Origin: Methanobacteriota archaeon
Lineage (GTDB): Archaea > Hydrothermarchaeota > Hydrothermarchaeia > Hydrothermarchaeales > BMS3B
Length of the DNA stretch: 10,408 nt
NCBI GenBank assembly: GCA_003229935.1
Contig: QIGD01000073.1
Span: 1-10,408 of the forward strand
Direction of reading: 5' to 3'
Below the pieces are notes generated by a model that saw nothing but the letters and a program-made list of their open reading frames with translations, was not told the origin of the DNA and ran no database searches. Made by a program: the position numbers and the translations under genes. Positions 1-7,472 of this stretch are shown in pieces (positions within the stretch are counted from its first letter, which is position 1; each line of letters begins with the position of its first letter).

Positions 1-39
1 ATCATTAGATTAAAATTTAATATTCATTATACAGTAACG

Positions 40-70
40 CATTCATCCAACGACTAAAGTCGTTGGTTTT
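40..70 (+). repeat. Perfect hairpin followed by a T-run, possible IS200/IS605-type end or terminator
   Basis: CCAACGAC at 47-54 pairs perfectly with GTCGTTGG at 59-66 around the loop TAAA, and TTTT follows at 67-70. On the plus strand this has the form of an intrinsic terminator for a gene lying left of the window. The core GACTAAAGTC also resembles the subterminal hairpins of IS200/IS605-type transposons, but that is from memory of the family. No transposase or TnpB gene is visible in the window. The rest of bases 1-152 contains no gene I can support. A 23-codon reading frame (76-147) follows the hairpin but has no recognisable start signal or family. Confidence 0.4.
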
Positions 71-152
71 CTGCTATGTTTGTCATAAATATTAAAGTCG
101 AGGGCCATATTCAGGAGAAAGAGCTTAATGAGATGCTGTCCAAATAGCTGAA

Positions 153-1388
153 CTATGCAATCATATATGTTGATTTTGCAGTCTTTACAGTTATTTCCCT
201 GAATTCTCCAATTTTGCCCTCTTTGACAACCACCAGATTATAGGAATCACTCCTTGCAAGTAATGTATTATTCTTCCCAGGCTTTGTTATGAGGACTTTC
301 AGCCTTTTACCGATAAATCGCTTATTATTTTCATAACCTATTCTTTTCATCATTTCACTTAGCCTTCTTGAACGTTCCTTTTTTATATAATCATGAATAT
401 CCTCTAGGTCTGCTGCTTCAGTACCCTCTCTGGGAGAAAATCTTGTTATATTTATAATCTCTGGTTTAATCTCCTCAATCAGACTCAAAGTAGCCTCAAA
501 GGATGCACTGTTCTCCACAGGATACCCCGCTATAATATCTGTGGATATACTGAATCTCCGGAAATTATCTCTGAAAGTTCTCACAATCTCCCTGAAATCT
601 TCCACAGAATAGCCACGCCTCATGTGTTTCAGAACAGTATTGTCGCCACTCTGCACAGGCAGATGAAGAAATTTGTAAATCTTCCTGTTTTTATAAATCT
701 CCACAAGCTCATCAAGAATTTTCAGTGCAAAAGTGGGGTTCATCATTCCAACCCTCACTCTGAAATCGCCATCAAGATTAACTACTTTATGCAGCAGTTG
801 AGGAAGTCTATCCCTGCCACCATAACCATAGACTCCCGTGTCCTGAGCTGTGAGCTGTATCTCCCTGTAACCCTGAGCTATAGCTTCTGAAACCTCAGAA
901 ACTATGGTCTCCTGAGGAAAACTCCTTAGCCTTCCTCTGGCAAGCCTCGTGGCACAGTAGCTGCATCTTCCAAGACATCCCTCCGCAATTGGAATTATTG
1001 CTATAGAACTACCCTCATACCTTATCTTTGGATATTCGTTCCTAGTCTTTTCCCGGTTTTCAATAATTTCAGAAGAATCAAGTCTGTGATTAACAAGGGA
1101 AAGTTCATGGGGAGTGAGAATAGAATCGGCACCAGCTTCAATAACCTTTTCGGGAGCATATGCAGACAGACACCCTGCAACAAGCACCTTTTTGCCTTGA
1201 GCCCTGAACTCCATAATTTTCTTCAATATCTTCCTTTCAGTAAAGCCTAAAACAGCACAGGAGTTTATAACAACTGTATCGCTTTCCTCAATTGCACATA
1301 TTCTGTGTCTCTGCGCAACTAGACCTTTAAGTATTTCTGTGTCGCCCTGATTCATGGTGCAACCATAGGTTAAAAAGGAGACCTTCAT
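153..1388 (-). CDS. Archaeal tRNA methylthiotransferase, MiaB/e-MtaB-like (radical SAM)
   Basis: The 411-residue protein has the full methylthiotransferase layout. The N-terminal UPF0004 domain carries the three cluster cysteines Cys10 (YGCTMN), Cys44 (NSCAV) and Cys73 (AGCLS). The radical-SAM motif CxxxCxxC is at Cys138, Cys142 and Cys145. The family signature HLPVQSG is at about 242-248, and a C-terminal TRAM-like RNA-binding region starts near residue 360. Enzymes of this family use two [4Fe-4S] clusters to add a methylthio group to A37 of tRNA. The archaeal/eukaryotic branch (CDKAL1-like, e-MtaB) converts t6A to ms2t6A in ANN-decoding tRNAs, and I infer that substrate here. The length is normal for the family and no key cysteine is missing. 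The ATG start has no Shine-Dalgarno sequence, which suggests a short leader. It diverges from cofE across 50 bases; no functional link is apparent. Confidence 0.9.
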   Translation of the reverse strand: MKVSFLTYGCTMNQGDTEILKGLVAQRHRICAIEESDTVVINSCAVLGFTERKILKKIMEFRAQGKKVLVAGCLSAYAPEKVIEAGADSILTPHELSLVNHRLDSSEIIENREKTRNEYPKIRYEGSSIAIIPIAEGCLGRCSYCATRLARGRLRSFPQETIVSEVSEAIAQGYREIQLTAQDTGVYGYGGRDRLPQLLHKVVNLDGDFRVRVGMMNPTFALKILDELVEIYKNRKIYKFLHLPVQSGDNTVLKHMRRGYSVEDFREIVRTFRDNFRRFSISTDIIAGYPVENSASFEATLSLIEEIKPEIINITRFSPREGTEAADLEDIHDYIKKERSRRLSEMMKRIGYENNKRFIGKRLKVLITKPGKNNTLLARSDSYNLVVVKEGKIGEFREITVKTAKSTYMIA

Positions 1389-1438
1389 TCTGAATTTTAA
1401 AAAGCTCTAACGAGGGCAACTATAAAAGAAGTTCTGTT
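1389..1438. promoter_or_regulatory. Divergent promoter spacer between the methylthiotransferase gene and cofE
   Basis: Two AT-rich elements are suitably placed. TTTTAAAAA at about 1395-1403 would start a plus-strand transcript roughly a dozen bases before the cofE ATG. The element at about 1421-1429 reads CTTTTATAG on the minus strand and would start transcription about 10 bases before the methylthiotransferase ATG. Neither gene has a clear Shine-Dalgarno sequence. Assignment rests only on spacing and weak TATA similarity. Confidence 0.3.
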
Positions 1439-2227
1439 ATGACTGTAGAGATTTTTCCTATTTCAAATTTCCCACTTGTAAGAAGAGGAGATAATATAAT
1501 AAAGCTCATAGTTAATTCTCTTGAAAAATCAAAACTGGTTCTGAAGAATGGTGATATCGCGGTCATTACTGAGAAGATAGTTGCAAAAGCCGAAGGTAGG
1601 GTTTACACACTGAGCAATATAAAACCGGGTTCAAAAGCTTTAAAAATAGCAGAAATTACAGATAAGGAACCTAGGCTTGTAGAGCTTATTCTCAGAGAGA
1701 CAGAGAATATTCTCTATCTTGGAGAAGGCTTTCTTCTTGTGAACACAAATCAGGGTTTTGTATGCGCCAATGCGGGAGTTGACATGAGCAACGTGGGAGA
1801 AAATAGAGCCAAACTACTGCCGGAGAATCCTGACAGAAGTGCGGAGCAGATAAGAAAAGCTCTTGAAGATATGTTTAAGATTAGAATGGGGGTGATTATA
1901 GCTGACTCTTTTGGAAGAAGTTTCAGAGCTGGCTCTGTTGGCGTTGCAATAGGCTGCTCAGGCGTTGAAGCCCTCCAAGATAGAAGAGGGGAAAGGGACC
2001 TATTCGGGGAAGAGCTGAAAGTTACAAGAGTGGCTATGGCTGACAATATTGCTTCAATGGCAAATGCTGTAATGGGGGAAGGTAGCGAAGGAATAGCTGC
2101 AGTTGTTATCAGAGGGCTCGATGTTCTGGGTGAAGGCTCTGCAGGAGACCTAAAAAGAGATATAGAGAAAGATGTTGCCTTTAAATGTCTGAAAGAAAGG
2201 TACAATTATAAAAATAGAGAGGTGTAG
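1439..2227 (+). CDS. cofE: Coenzyme F420-0:L-glutamate ligase (CofE)
   Basis: CofE adds L-glutamate residues to F420-0 using GTP, giving the polyglutamate tail of coenzyme F420, in the cytoplasm. The 262-residue protein is close to the usual ~250 and shows the conserved blocks in order: GDIAVITEKIVAKAEGR at about 38-54, ANAGVDMSN at 110-118, LLPENPDRSA at about 126-135, DSFGRSFRAG at 156-165, and the DRRGERDLFG / ADNIASMANAVMGEG region at about 181-215. It is the stand-alone archaeal form, with no FbiB-type nitroreductase domain fused. The ATG at 1439 gives the expected N-terminus. There is no obvious ribosome binding site, so a short leader is likely. It converges on the downstream regulator gene with 36 bases between stop codons. 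Its presence implies an F420-using host. No other F420 gene is in the window. Confidence 0.93.
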   Translation: MTVEIFPISNFPLVRRGDNIIKLIVNSLEKSKLVLKNGDIAVITEKIVAKAEGRVYTLSNIKPGSKALKIAEITDKEPRLVELILRETENILYLGEGFLLVNTNQGFVCANAGVDMSNVGENRAKLLPENPDRSAEQIRKALEDMFKIRMGVIIADSFGRSFRAGSVGVAIGCSGVEALQDRRGERDLFGEELKVTRVAMADNIASMANAVMGEGSEGIAAVVIRGLDVLGEGSAGDLKRDIEKDVAFKCLKERYNYKNREV

Positions 2228-2263
2228 AAGATTGCCCTCAGGATATGCGATGCTATACTGAAC

Positions 2264-2803
2264 CTAATCCAGCACTTTTACTCTCAGTTTTGTAAAATCT
2301 TCCTTTATCTCTACATTGAACCCCATATCCTTGAAAATCTCTTCAAGAAAAGTTCTTATAAACTTTCTCGCAGTCTCAGAACCGAAAATAAGAGTTAAAT
2401 CTGTCTCATCAGTATGACTGAGTTTAAAGAAATTACATGCTTCAAGACGTTTTATTAATTCATAGGGTGTTTTTATCTTCTCCTTCAGCTGTTCCGCATG
2501 TGAACTTGCAACTCTAAGATGAGCTTCCCAGAACTCCTCCTGCCCGGTACCTTCACCAATGAGCCCGAGAAATAGCTGCCAGTGGTCAACATCAAGTATA
2601 ACATGCTCTCCATGGCCAAGCATATCTATATATGTTTCAACCCTGCTCTTTTCAATATCCCTACCTTTCCTCTGCTCTGCAAAGTGCTTGAGGGCTCTTC
2701 TGAGAAGTTCACTCTGAGATAACTTTGTCTCAGCTTTAAGCTCTTCAAGGAGCTTACTTGTATCCTTATCAAGAGCTATGGTGATGCGGACTGGATTACG
2801 CAT
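2264..2803 (-). CDS. Ribbon-helix-helix (CopG/NikR-type) transcriptional regulator with an unassigned C-terminal domain
   Basis: Residues 4-45 form a ribbon-helix-helix DNA-binding domain: a short strand (VRITIAL), then helices around KDTSKLLEELKAET and SQSELLRRALKHFAEQ. Such proteins bind DNA as dimers at inverted or tandem repeats. Residues ~55-179 are a separate domain I do not recognise. It has the aromatic/acidic segment VILDVDHWQLFLGLIG, a conserved-looking HTDETDLTLIFG stretch and a single Cys, and could be a sensor or oligomerisation domain. At 179 residues it is longer than NikR (about 140), and I do not see NikR's nickel-binding C-terminal pattern, so NikR is not assigned. The ATG lies about 27 bases from the centre of a good TATA box, so the mRNA is probably leaderless. 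A 29-bp palindrome covers that promoter, pointing to autoregulation. It diverges from the SIMPL lipoprotein gene, which might be a second target. Confidence 0.75.
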   Translation of the reverse strand: MRNPVRITIALDKDTSKLLEELKAETKLSQSELLRRALKHFAEQRKGRDIEKSRVETYIDMLGHGEHVILDVDHWQLFLGLIGEGTGQEEFWEAHLRVASSHAEQLKEKIKTPYELIKRLEACNFFKLSHTDETDLTLIFGSETARKFIRTFLEEIFKDMGFNVEIKEDFTKLRVKVLD

Positions 2804-2807
2804 AGGT

Positions 2808-2836
2808 ATTTTTATACAGGCTGCCTATTTAAAAAT
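2808..2836 (-). promoter_or_regulatory. Promoter of the RHH regulator with overlapping 29-bp palindromic operator
   Basis: On the minus strand the TATA box ATTTTTAAATA occupies 2836-2826, with its centre about 28 bases before the ATG at 2803. This is the spacing of a leaderless archaeal promoter, and a purine-rich BRE-like GAAA precedes it. The same bases belong to an interrupted palindrome centred on 2822. The core AGGC-T-GCCT is flanked by ATTTTTA/TAAAAAT arms, and 12 of 14 base pairs match. A dimeric regulator bound here would block TBP/TFB. That the neighbouring RHH protein is the ligand is an inference from position. Confidence 0.55.
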
Positions 2837-2883
2837 TTCTTCTCATTTTATATTATTTATGAGTTAAAGCTGAATCATGTGTA

Positions 2884-2897
2884 GAAAATTATAAGTA
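2884..2897 (+). promoter_or_regulatory. Leaderless-type promoter of the SIMPL lipoprotein gene
   Basis: ATTATAAG at 2889-2896, preceded by GAAAA as a BRE-like element, is centred about 27 bases before the ATG at 2920. The start codon lacks a Shine-Dalgarno sequence (the preceding bases are AACTAAACTT), which agrees with transcription starting at or next to the ATG. Confidence 0.45.
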
Positions 2898-2919
2898 ATA
2901 TCAATTTCAAACTAAACTT

Positions 2920-3642
2920 ATGAGAACCGGAGGTATCATTCTTCTTCTCATTGTTATTCTAATTTCAGCAGGTTGCCTGCAGACAAACAGCCAGAGCTCA
3001 TCAGGTTATCCAAAATCAAACAACACAATTTCTGTTTCAGGTCAAGGCATAGTTACGGGAGTGCCTGACACAGCTGTGCTCAACCTTGGCGTTGAAACCA
3101 GGGGAAATACCTCACTGAAAACCTCGGAATCGAATTCTAAACTGAGCAGAAATCTTGTGGCGGTATTTAATGGTCTTGGAATTAATAGAACAGAAATTAA
3201 AACCTCCACTTTAATTATATCTCCAGTTTACTTATATACCAAAAATGAGCAGAAAATTGTTGGTTACAAAGCCATAACCAGCTTTACGATAACCCTTAAA
3301 AATATGAGTCTTGTAGGAATGGTTATAGATAAAGGGTTTGAAGCTGGTGCGAATAGATTACAAGGGGTATACTTCAGATTTAGTAAAAATAAATCAACAG
3401 AACTTAAGGCTGTTGCCCTTAAAGAGGCTGTGAAAGATGCAGCATCAAAGGCAGAAGTCATAGCTGGTGCCCTAAATGTCACACTTGGTAAGCCCATAAA
3501 AGTAACAGAAAGTTACTCATATCATCCTATTCCCATATACACCCCAATGACTGAAGCAATGAAAGGAGTAACTCCAGTAGAGCCTGGAGAAATGAAAGTT
3601 AAAGCGGGAGTAAATATAGAGTATTCCTTCACTCAGTCTTGA
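2920..3642 (+). CDS. SIMPL-domain (DUF541, YggE/BP26-like) secreted lipoprotein
   Basis: The 240-residue protein starts with a hydrophobic signal segment (IILLLIVILIS, residues 6-16) ending in a lipobox, SAGC, with Cys19 as the likely lipidation site. A Ser/Asn-rich linker follows to about residue 35. The remaining ~200 residues match the SIMPL/DUF541 family: the opening strand ISVSGQGIVTGVPDTAVLNLGVET, a middle IVGYKAITSFTITLKN segment, an AVKDAASKAEVIAGALN helix, and a closing strand with EPGEMKVKAGVNIEYSF. The protein would sit on the outer face of the cytoplasmic membrane. SIMPL proteins are widespread and form oligomeric assemblies, but their role in archaea is not established, so no function is claimed. 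The gene diverges from the RHH regulator, and its last 14 bases overlap the 3' end of the convergent DP2 gene. Confidence 0.8.
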   Translation: MRTGGIILLLIVILISAGCLQTNSQSSSGYPKSNNTISVSGQGIVTGVPDTAVLNLGVETRGNTSLKTSESNSKLSRNLVAVFNGLGINRTEIKTSTLIISPVYLYTKNEQKIVGYKAITSFTITLKNMSLVGMVIDKGFEAGANRLQGVYFRFSKNKSTELKAVALKEAVKDAASKAEVIAGALNVTLGKPIKVTESYSYHPIPIYTPMTEAMKGVTPVEPGEMKVKAGVNIEYSFTQS

Positions 3643-6600
3643 AGAAATCCTTCAAACTCTTCTGCTCCACACTCTCATCGTCAAAGAGAGAAGCTATACT
3701 CATTCTGAGAATCTCCACCCTCTGTTTCAGATAACTCTCCAGAGAATATCGCTGAATAAGGTCTTCTGTGATATGTAAATACTTCTCCACACCTCCTCTC
3801 GACACAGTAAGGACAAGCTTGCCTCCACAGCGCCTGCACTTGCCTGTCAGAGGTATTCTCCTGTATTTTGCATTGCACTTAACACACCTCACCCTCTGTG
3901 TCGAGAATGCTCTCAGATTGCCTGCAAGGTCAGGTAAAAAGTGTGTTTCAATCACCCTTCTTGCCACATCCTGTTCGTCCACTGCTCTAATTTTCTTTCC
4001 AAGAGCAAGTTGCTTCTCAAGTTTTTCAGTCATTTCTCCAAGGGTTTTGTAGGCAGATGTCAAAGGAGCAAGATTTATATCACTGGTATCATGGGTAAAA
4101 CCAAGATTATAATAAGCTTCGTCAGTTCCCAAGCGAGAAGATACTGTTTCTATAATATTCTCAAATTCCTGCGGCTTTGCATACCTGAGTGTTGCCTCAT
4201 AAAATTCAAGAGGATACTTAGAAACGATATCTATATTATGCGCTTCGTGGTCCACTTCACTTGGATCAAGATGAGTTGTAAGAACAAGAGGAGCATCCAT
4301 TGTACTTCCTCTTGTTGAAGGCAAAAACTTCTTTGAAAAATTAAGAAGAGCATCCATTAAAAGAAAAACTCCATCCTCATCGCCGTCACAGTTATATACA
4401 AATATATTATTTACAGATACAATATGAGAAGGTTCTACATTCAGAGAAATCACATAAGAGGAATCTGATGGAATTGTTTTTCTCTCAACTATCTCATCAA
4501 ACAAAATATTACTATTTTCCTTATCTACTTCATTAAGAGAAATAAGTAATTCTCCAACCTTCATATCCATTGCATGTTTCTCCCCAATCTTATTCTTGAA
4601 GAAAACAGGAAATCTGTGGTCAGGGGTTACTCTAATTTCTCTACCACTATGGGTTTTAAGATATATCAGATAATCTGGTGAGATATGAATAGAAACTTCC
4701 TTTACCTCACCTTTGATAATTCTTCTTTTAGATAAATTATAGGCAGAAACAAAGATGCTATCTTCAGGCATAAGTATTTTAGTTCCAAAACTGTCCCCTG
4801 ATTTTTCACTGCAATAGCTCACTAGATGTCTGAGACTGATATATCCTTTTCCATGCACATAAATTTTTTCATCTGGATGAAAACAGTTTCTTCTCTTTGC
4901 TGCATGAAAATAGGGATGAGCATAAGTTGCATTAGCTTTTGAGAAACCAGCAATCCTTCCAAGAATGGCTGCTGAAGTATGTGGTGCAAGCCCCAGCACA
5001 AGATGCCCGACAAGGTCTTCTTTTTTTTCAGCCCTGTAGTATGGCTCAACTCCATAGAGCTTAACCAGCAGTTCGTCAATAAACTTTGTAACTTTAAGAA
5101 GATAATCTGCACCAGAAAGAGGAAGTATAATATCTTGAGGCTTGAGCTCAATAATCTGCTCCTCATCCACAATAGGTTCACCCTTATTGTCTCTGTCATA
5201 ACCCAGCATTTTCAGTATCTCAAGACTTACCATTACCTCTCTGGGTCTGAAGTGTGTCAAAGGTATATCTGTAGAGTCAAATCTTATTGTACCATCCTTG
5301 AAAACATATACTCCGTGTTTGGCTCTGAGAAGCCCTTTCTCAATAGGCTCTGGGATCTTATAGAGAGATGTCATTCCAATTATACCTTTGACAACCTCTC
5401 TACCAGAGCTGCCCACTCTTGCTTTCGCTCTTTCATATAGAATTTTAATGTCAATGTCACGTTCAGAATACAGATTCAATCTGGAGCTACATTTCGGGCA
5501 TGTGCTTTCACTTATATCCCCTGTGTATCCACAACTCTGGCATTTTCTTTTAAAAACTGTTGGTTCACCACAGCGCTGGCAGAGAGTTGTTATACCTACC
5601 TTTGAACAGCTCTCACAGTATCTATACACAACTTCAATCTTAATTTTACCCTTTCTGGTTGCCTTCTCTACCTCCCTTGTTTTTCCTCCATTTCTGCCTA
5701 TGGGAAATAGAACATTTACAGCAGGAGACATCTTTCTTTCTTTTGCCTTTTCAGGTCTGCCCATCCTGAGACCTATATAACTAGGTGCCTTCTCCATTAC
5801 CTTAATTCCAAAGGAATTTACAAGTTCCATGGTACTCTCTACCCTTGAATATGCCTCCTCAAAGTTTCCATTTACCAGACCAAAACAATAAAGAAGGGAT
5901 TTAAATTCCTGTAGAACAATATAGCCATCTTCAATCCTGTGGGGCACACCAATAAACTCAAGAAGATGCTTTTCTTGCAAAGGAATATAGAGTTTTTCAT
6001 CCCTGACTTCACCCTTTTTCAGCATGTCATAGAGCAATTTCATTTCTTCAAGGGTTAAATCATGGTAGAAGTATGTATAGCGTGGATGAATGGGGATTCC
6101 AAGCTCTTCTGAAATTCTGATGGCAATTTCTTCATCAGGAATATTTTCAATGTCCAGATATTCTGTATACTTACTCTTTTTCTCTCTCTCAAGCTCTTGA
6201 ACCCACCACTCCTCGCAGTAACCAGCAGGAATTAGAATATGATTGTTTTCAAGGAAATCCCCATAATTCACTAGAATATCTCCCATAAAGAGTATTTCGT
6301 CCACATCTTCCCTTATTTTTAAAGCCTGAGAATAGCTCTCAATCCTCAAAACACTTCCATCCTTAAGCCTGACTATTGGCCCATCAATTGCATCACAGGG
6401 AGTAACAGCTGTACCCTTGCCAGGCCTCTCAGTCTTCAGCTGAGTGCCTATAGCTATAAAGTCATCAGTCAGAACCATAGTCGCAGGATGCATGCTCATG
6501 GCAGAGTTTCTGCTCCTGCCATAGCGAAGTCTGAAGCCTCCTTTTTCCGAGGGATGGGAGAGTACAGGTCTGCCTGCCACAAGCTCCTTGATATATTTGA

Positions 6601-7471
6601 AGCTGGGCTCTATTTTAACATCCTTCTCTTCACTGTCATCTGTAACTCTTGAGGCAGCAAACTCGCCAAGCCATTCCCAGCTTTCAAAGCCCAGCTTATT
6701 CACGTACTTCAAAATCTTGCCTACCTTCTGGAGCACACCCTCAGCAAGAACAAGCACAGCGCCTCCTCTCAGAGAATTGGTCTCAATCCTCTCAAGATTT
6801 CTATAACCACTCACCTCAACCTTTTCTGTTGGCTCTCCTGTTATCTCCACTGGTATATTTTTTACAGCTTTTCTTATATCCTGCGGTTCTGGATGATACT
6901 GCAACCTTGCAGCCTCGGTATTGTAAAGGTCAACCTCCTCAACAAACCTCTCTATCTCATCATCAGTGGGTTTATAAGAATTAAGACCTAGACCTACTCT
7001 TATGGCATCACCTACAAGCACAGCAAGAGCCTGAGCAGAGCCACCTGCTGACCTTATAGGTCCTGCAAAATATATGGCAAGGTAATTTGTACCATCACTA
7101 TTTTTTTTAATCCTCACCTTTACTATACCCTCAAGTGGTGCAGCTACAATTCCTTCTGTTATCAAAGCAAGAGAAGTTCTAAGAGCCTGCTCAGCAGTTT
7201 TTTCATTATCGTCAAATTTCCCGAATTTTCCCTTAACAATCTCTCCAGCTATCTTTATTGCTGCCTCCTCATTACTCATCTCCTCAACGAGCTCTCTTAT
7301 TCTAGGTGCAACCCCTTTCGGTCCAACCAGACCTTCAACACGCTCTGCCATATCCTTGGCAAAGGGTATCTCAGGTTCAAGTTCCGGGTCAAAACCTCTA
7401 CTTCTGGCTTTCAGAGCTATACTATATGCTCTCTTCACCCCTTCTTCCAGTGACCGAAAATAACTTTCCAT
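3629..7471 (-). CDS. polC: DNA polymerase D large subunit DP2 (PolC), with embedded mini-intein
   Basis: DP2 is the catalytic polymerase subunit of euryarchaeal PolD, which replicates the chromosome with DP1 and PCNA. The precursor is 1280 residues; splicing out the intein (863-1027) leaves 1115, normal for the family. Family signatures include the GGSAQALAVLVGD block in the N-terminal third, a cysteine-rich zinc region at 619-661 (four CxxC pairs: Cys619/622, 632/635, 645/648 and 658/661), and the catalytic segment KRRN/CDGDEDG, whose aspartates 1029 and 1031 (precursor numbering) correspond to the PolD active site. A C-terminal zinc module follows (Cys1196, 1199, 1212, 1215). The tail QKSLKDFF at 1270-1277 matches a PCNA-interacting (PIP) box. 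The ATG follows the DP1 stop by one base. GGAG (plus-strand 7482-7485) lies 10 bases before it, inside the end of DP1, so translation is probably coupled. The 3' end overlaps the convergent lipoprotein gene. Confidence 0.95.
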   Translation of the reverse strand: MESYFRSLEEGVKRAYSIALKARSRGFDPELEPEIPFAKDMAERVEGLVGPKGVAPRIRELVEEMSNEEAAIKIAGEIVKGKFGKFDDNEKTAEQALRTSLALITEGIVAAPLEGIVKVRIKKNSDGTNYLAIYFAGPIRSAGGSAQALAVLVGDAIRVGLGLNSYKPTDDEIERFVEEVDLYNTEAARLQYHPEPQDIRKAVKNIPVEITGEPTEKVEVSGYRNLERIETNSLRGGAVLVLAEGVLQKVGKILKYVNKLGFESWEWLGEFAASRVTDDSEEKDVKIEPSFKYIKELVAGRPVLSHPSEKGGFRLRYGRSRNSAMSMHPATMVLTDDFIAIGTQLKTERPGKGTAVTPCDAIDGPIVRLKDGSVLRIESYSQALKIREDVDEILFMGDILVNYGDFLENNHILIPAGYCEEWWVQELEREKKSKYTEYLDIENIPDEEIAIRISEELGIPIHPRYTYFYHDLTLEEMKLLYDMLKKGEVRDEKLYIPLQEKHLLEFIGVPHRIEDGYIVLQEFKSLLYCFGLVNGNFEEAYSRVESTMELVNSFGIKVMEKAPSYIGLRMGRPEKAKERKMSPAVNVLFPIGRNGGKTREVEKATRKGKIKIEVVYRYCESCSKVGITTLCQRCGEPTVFKRKCQSCGYTGDISESTCPKCSSRLNLYSERDIDIKILYERAKARVGSSGREVVKGIIGMTSLYKIPEPIEKGLLRAKHGVYVFKDGTIRFDSTDIPLTHFRPREVMVSLEILKMLGYDRDNKGEPIVDEEQIIELKPQDIILPLSGADYLLKVTKFIDELLVKLYGVEPYYRAEKKEDLVGHLVLGLAPHTSAAILGRIAGFSKANATYAHPYFHAAKRRNCFHPDEKIYVHGKGYISLRHLVSYCSEKSGDSFGTKILMPEDSIFVSAYNLSKRRIIKGEVKEVSIHISPDYLIYLKTHSGREIRVTPDHRFPVFFKNKIGEKHAMDMKVGELLISLNEVDKENSNILFDEIVERKTIPSDSSYVISLNVEPSHIVSVNNIFVYNCDGDEDGVFLLMDALLNFSKKFLPSTRGSTMDAPLVLTTHLDPSEVDHEAHNIDIVSKYPLEFYEATLRYAKPQEFENIIETVSSRLGTDEAYYNLGFTHDTSDINLAPLTSAYKTLGEMTEKLEKQLALGKKIRAVDEQDVARRVIETHFLPDLAGNLRAFSTQRVRCVKCNAKYRRIPLTGKCRRCGGKLVLTVSRGGVEKYLHITEDLIQRYSLESYLKQRVEILRMSIASLFDDESVEQKSLKDFFKTE
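4391..4885 (-). other. Mini-intein in DP2, inserted at the polymerase active site
   Basis: The in-frame 165-residue insertion runs from Cys863 to Asn1027 of the precursor and separates ...AAKRRN from CDGDEDG. Splicing blocks are visible: block A CFHPDEKIYV; block B GREIRVTPDH with the Thr and His (precursor 949, 952); block F with His1016; block G IFVYN followed by the +1 Cys1028. Only about 55 residues separate blocks B and F, and there is no LAGLIDADG endonuclease, so it is a mini-intein. The penultimate residue is Tyr, not the common His. From memory, Pyrococcus DP2 inteins occupy this same site. Expected chemistry is N-S shift at Cys863, transfer to Cys1028, then Asn1027 cyclisation. The element is more AT-rich than the host gene: about 32% GC by hand count against about 39% in 360 adjoining extein bases. 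Confidence 0.93.
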
Positions 7472-7472
7472 A

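Noticed and set aside
76..147. 23-codon plus-strand frame beginning ATG at 76 (MFVINIKVEG...)
   Set aside because: It has no ribosome binding site, no TATA box at suitable spacing and no recognisable family, and it directly follows a hairpin and T-run. A chance frame is as likely as a peptide or gene remnant.
1750..2205. Long minus-strand open frame inside cofE
   Set aside because: It is antisense to a well-conserved enzyme, has low-complexity Ser/Pro-rich composition and matches no family; it is a shadow of cofE codon use.
2969..2979. CAGGTTGCCTG, resembling the core of the RHH operator palindrome
   Set aside because: It encodes the lipobox region of the lipoprotein signal peptide, lacks the A/T arms and lies inside the gene, so the similarity is probably coincidental.
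4822..5199. Minus-strand open frame offset within DP2, next to the intein boundary
   Set aside because: It lies in another frame of the same strand as DP2, which is continuous and conserved here. It is not a homing endonuclease and contains no LAGLIDADG, GIY-YIG or HNH motif.
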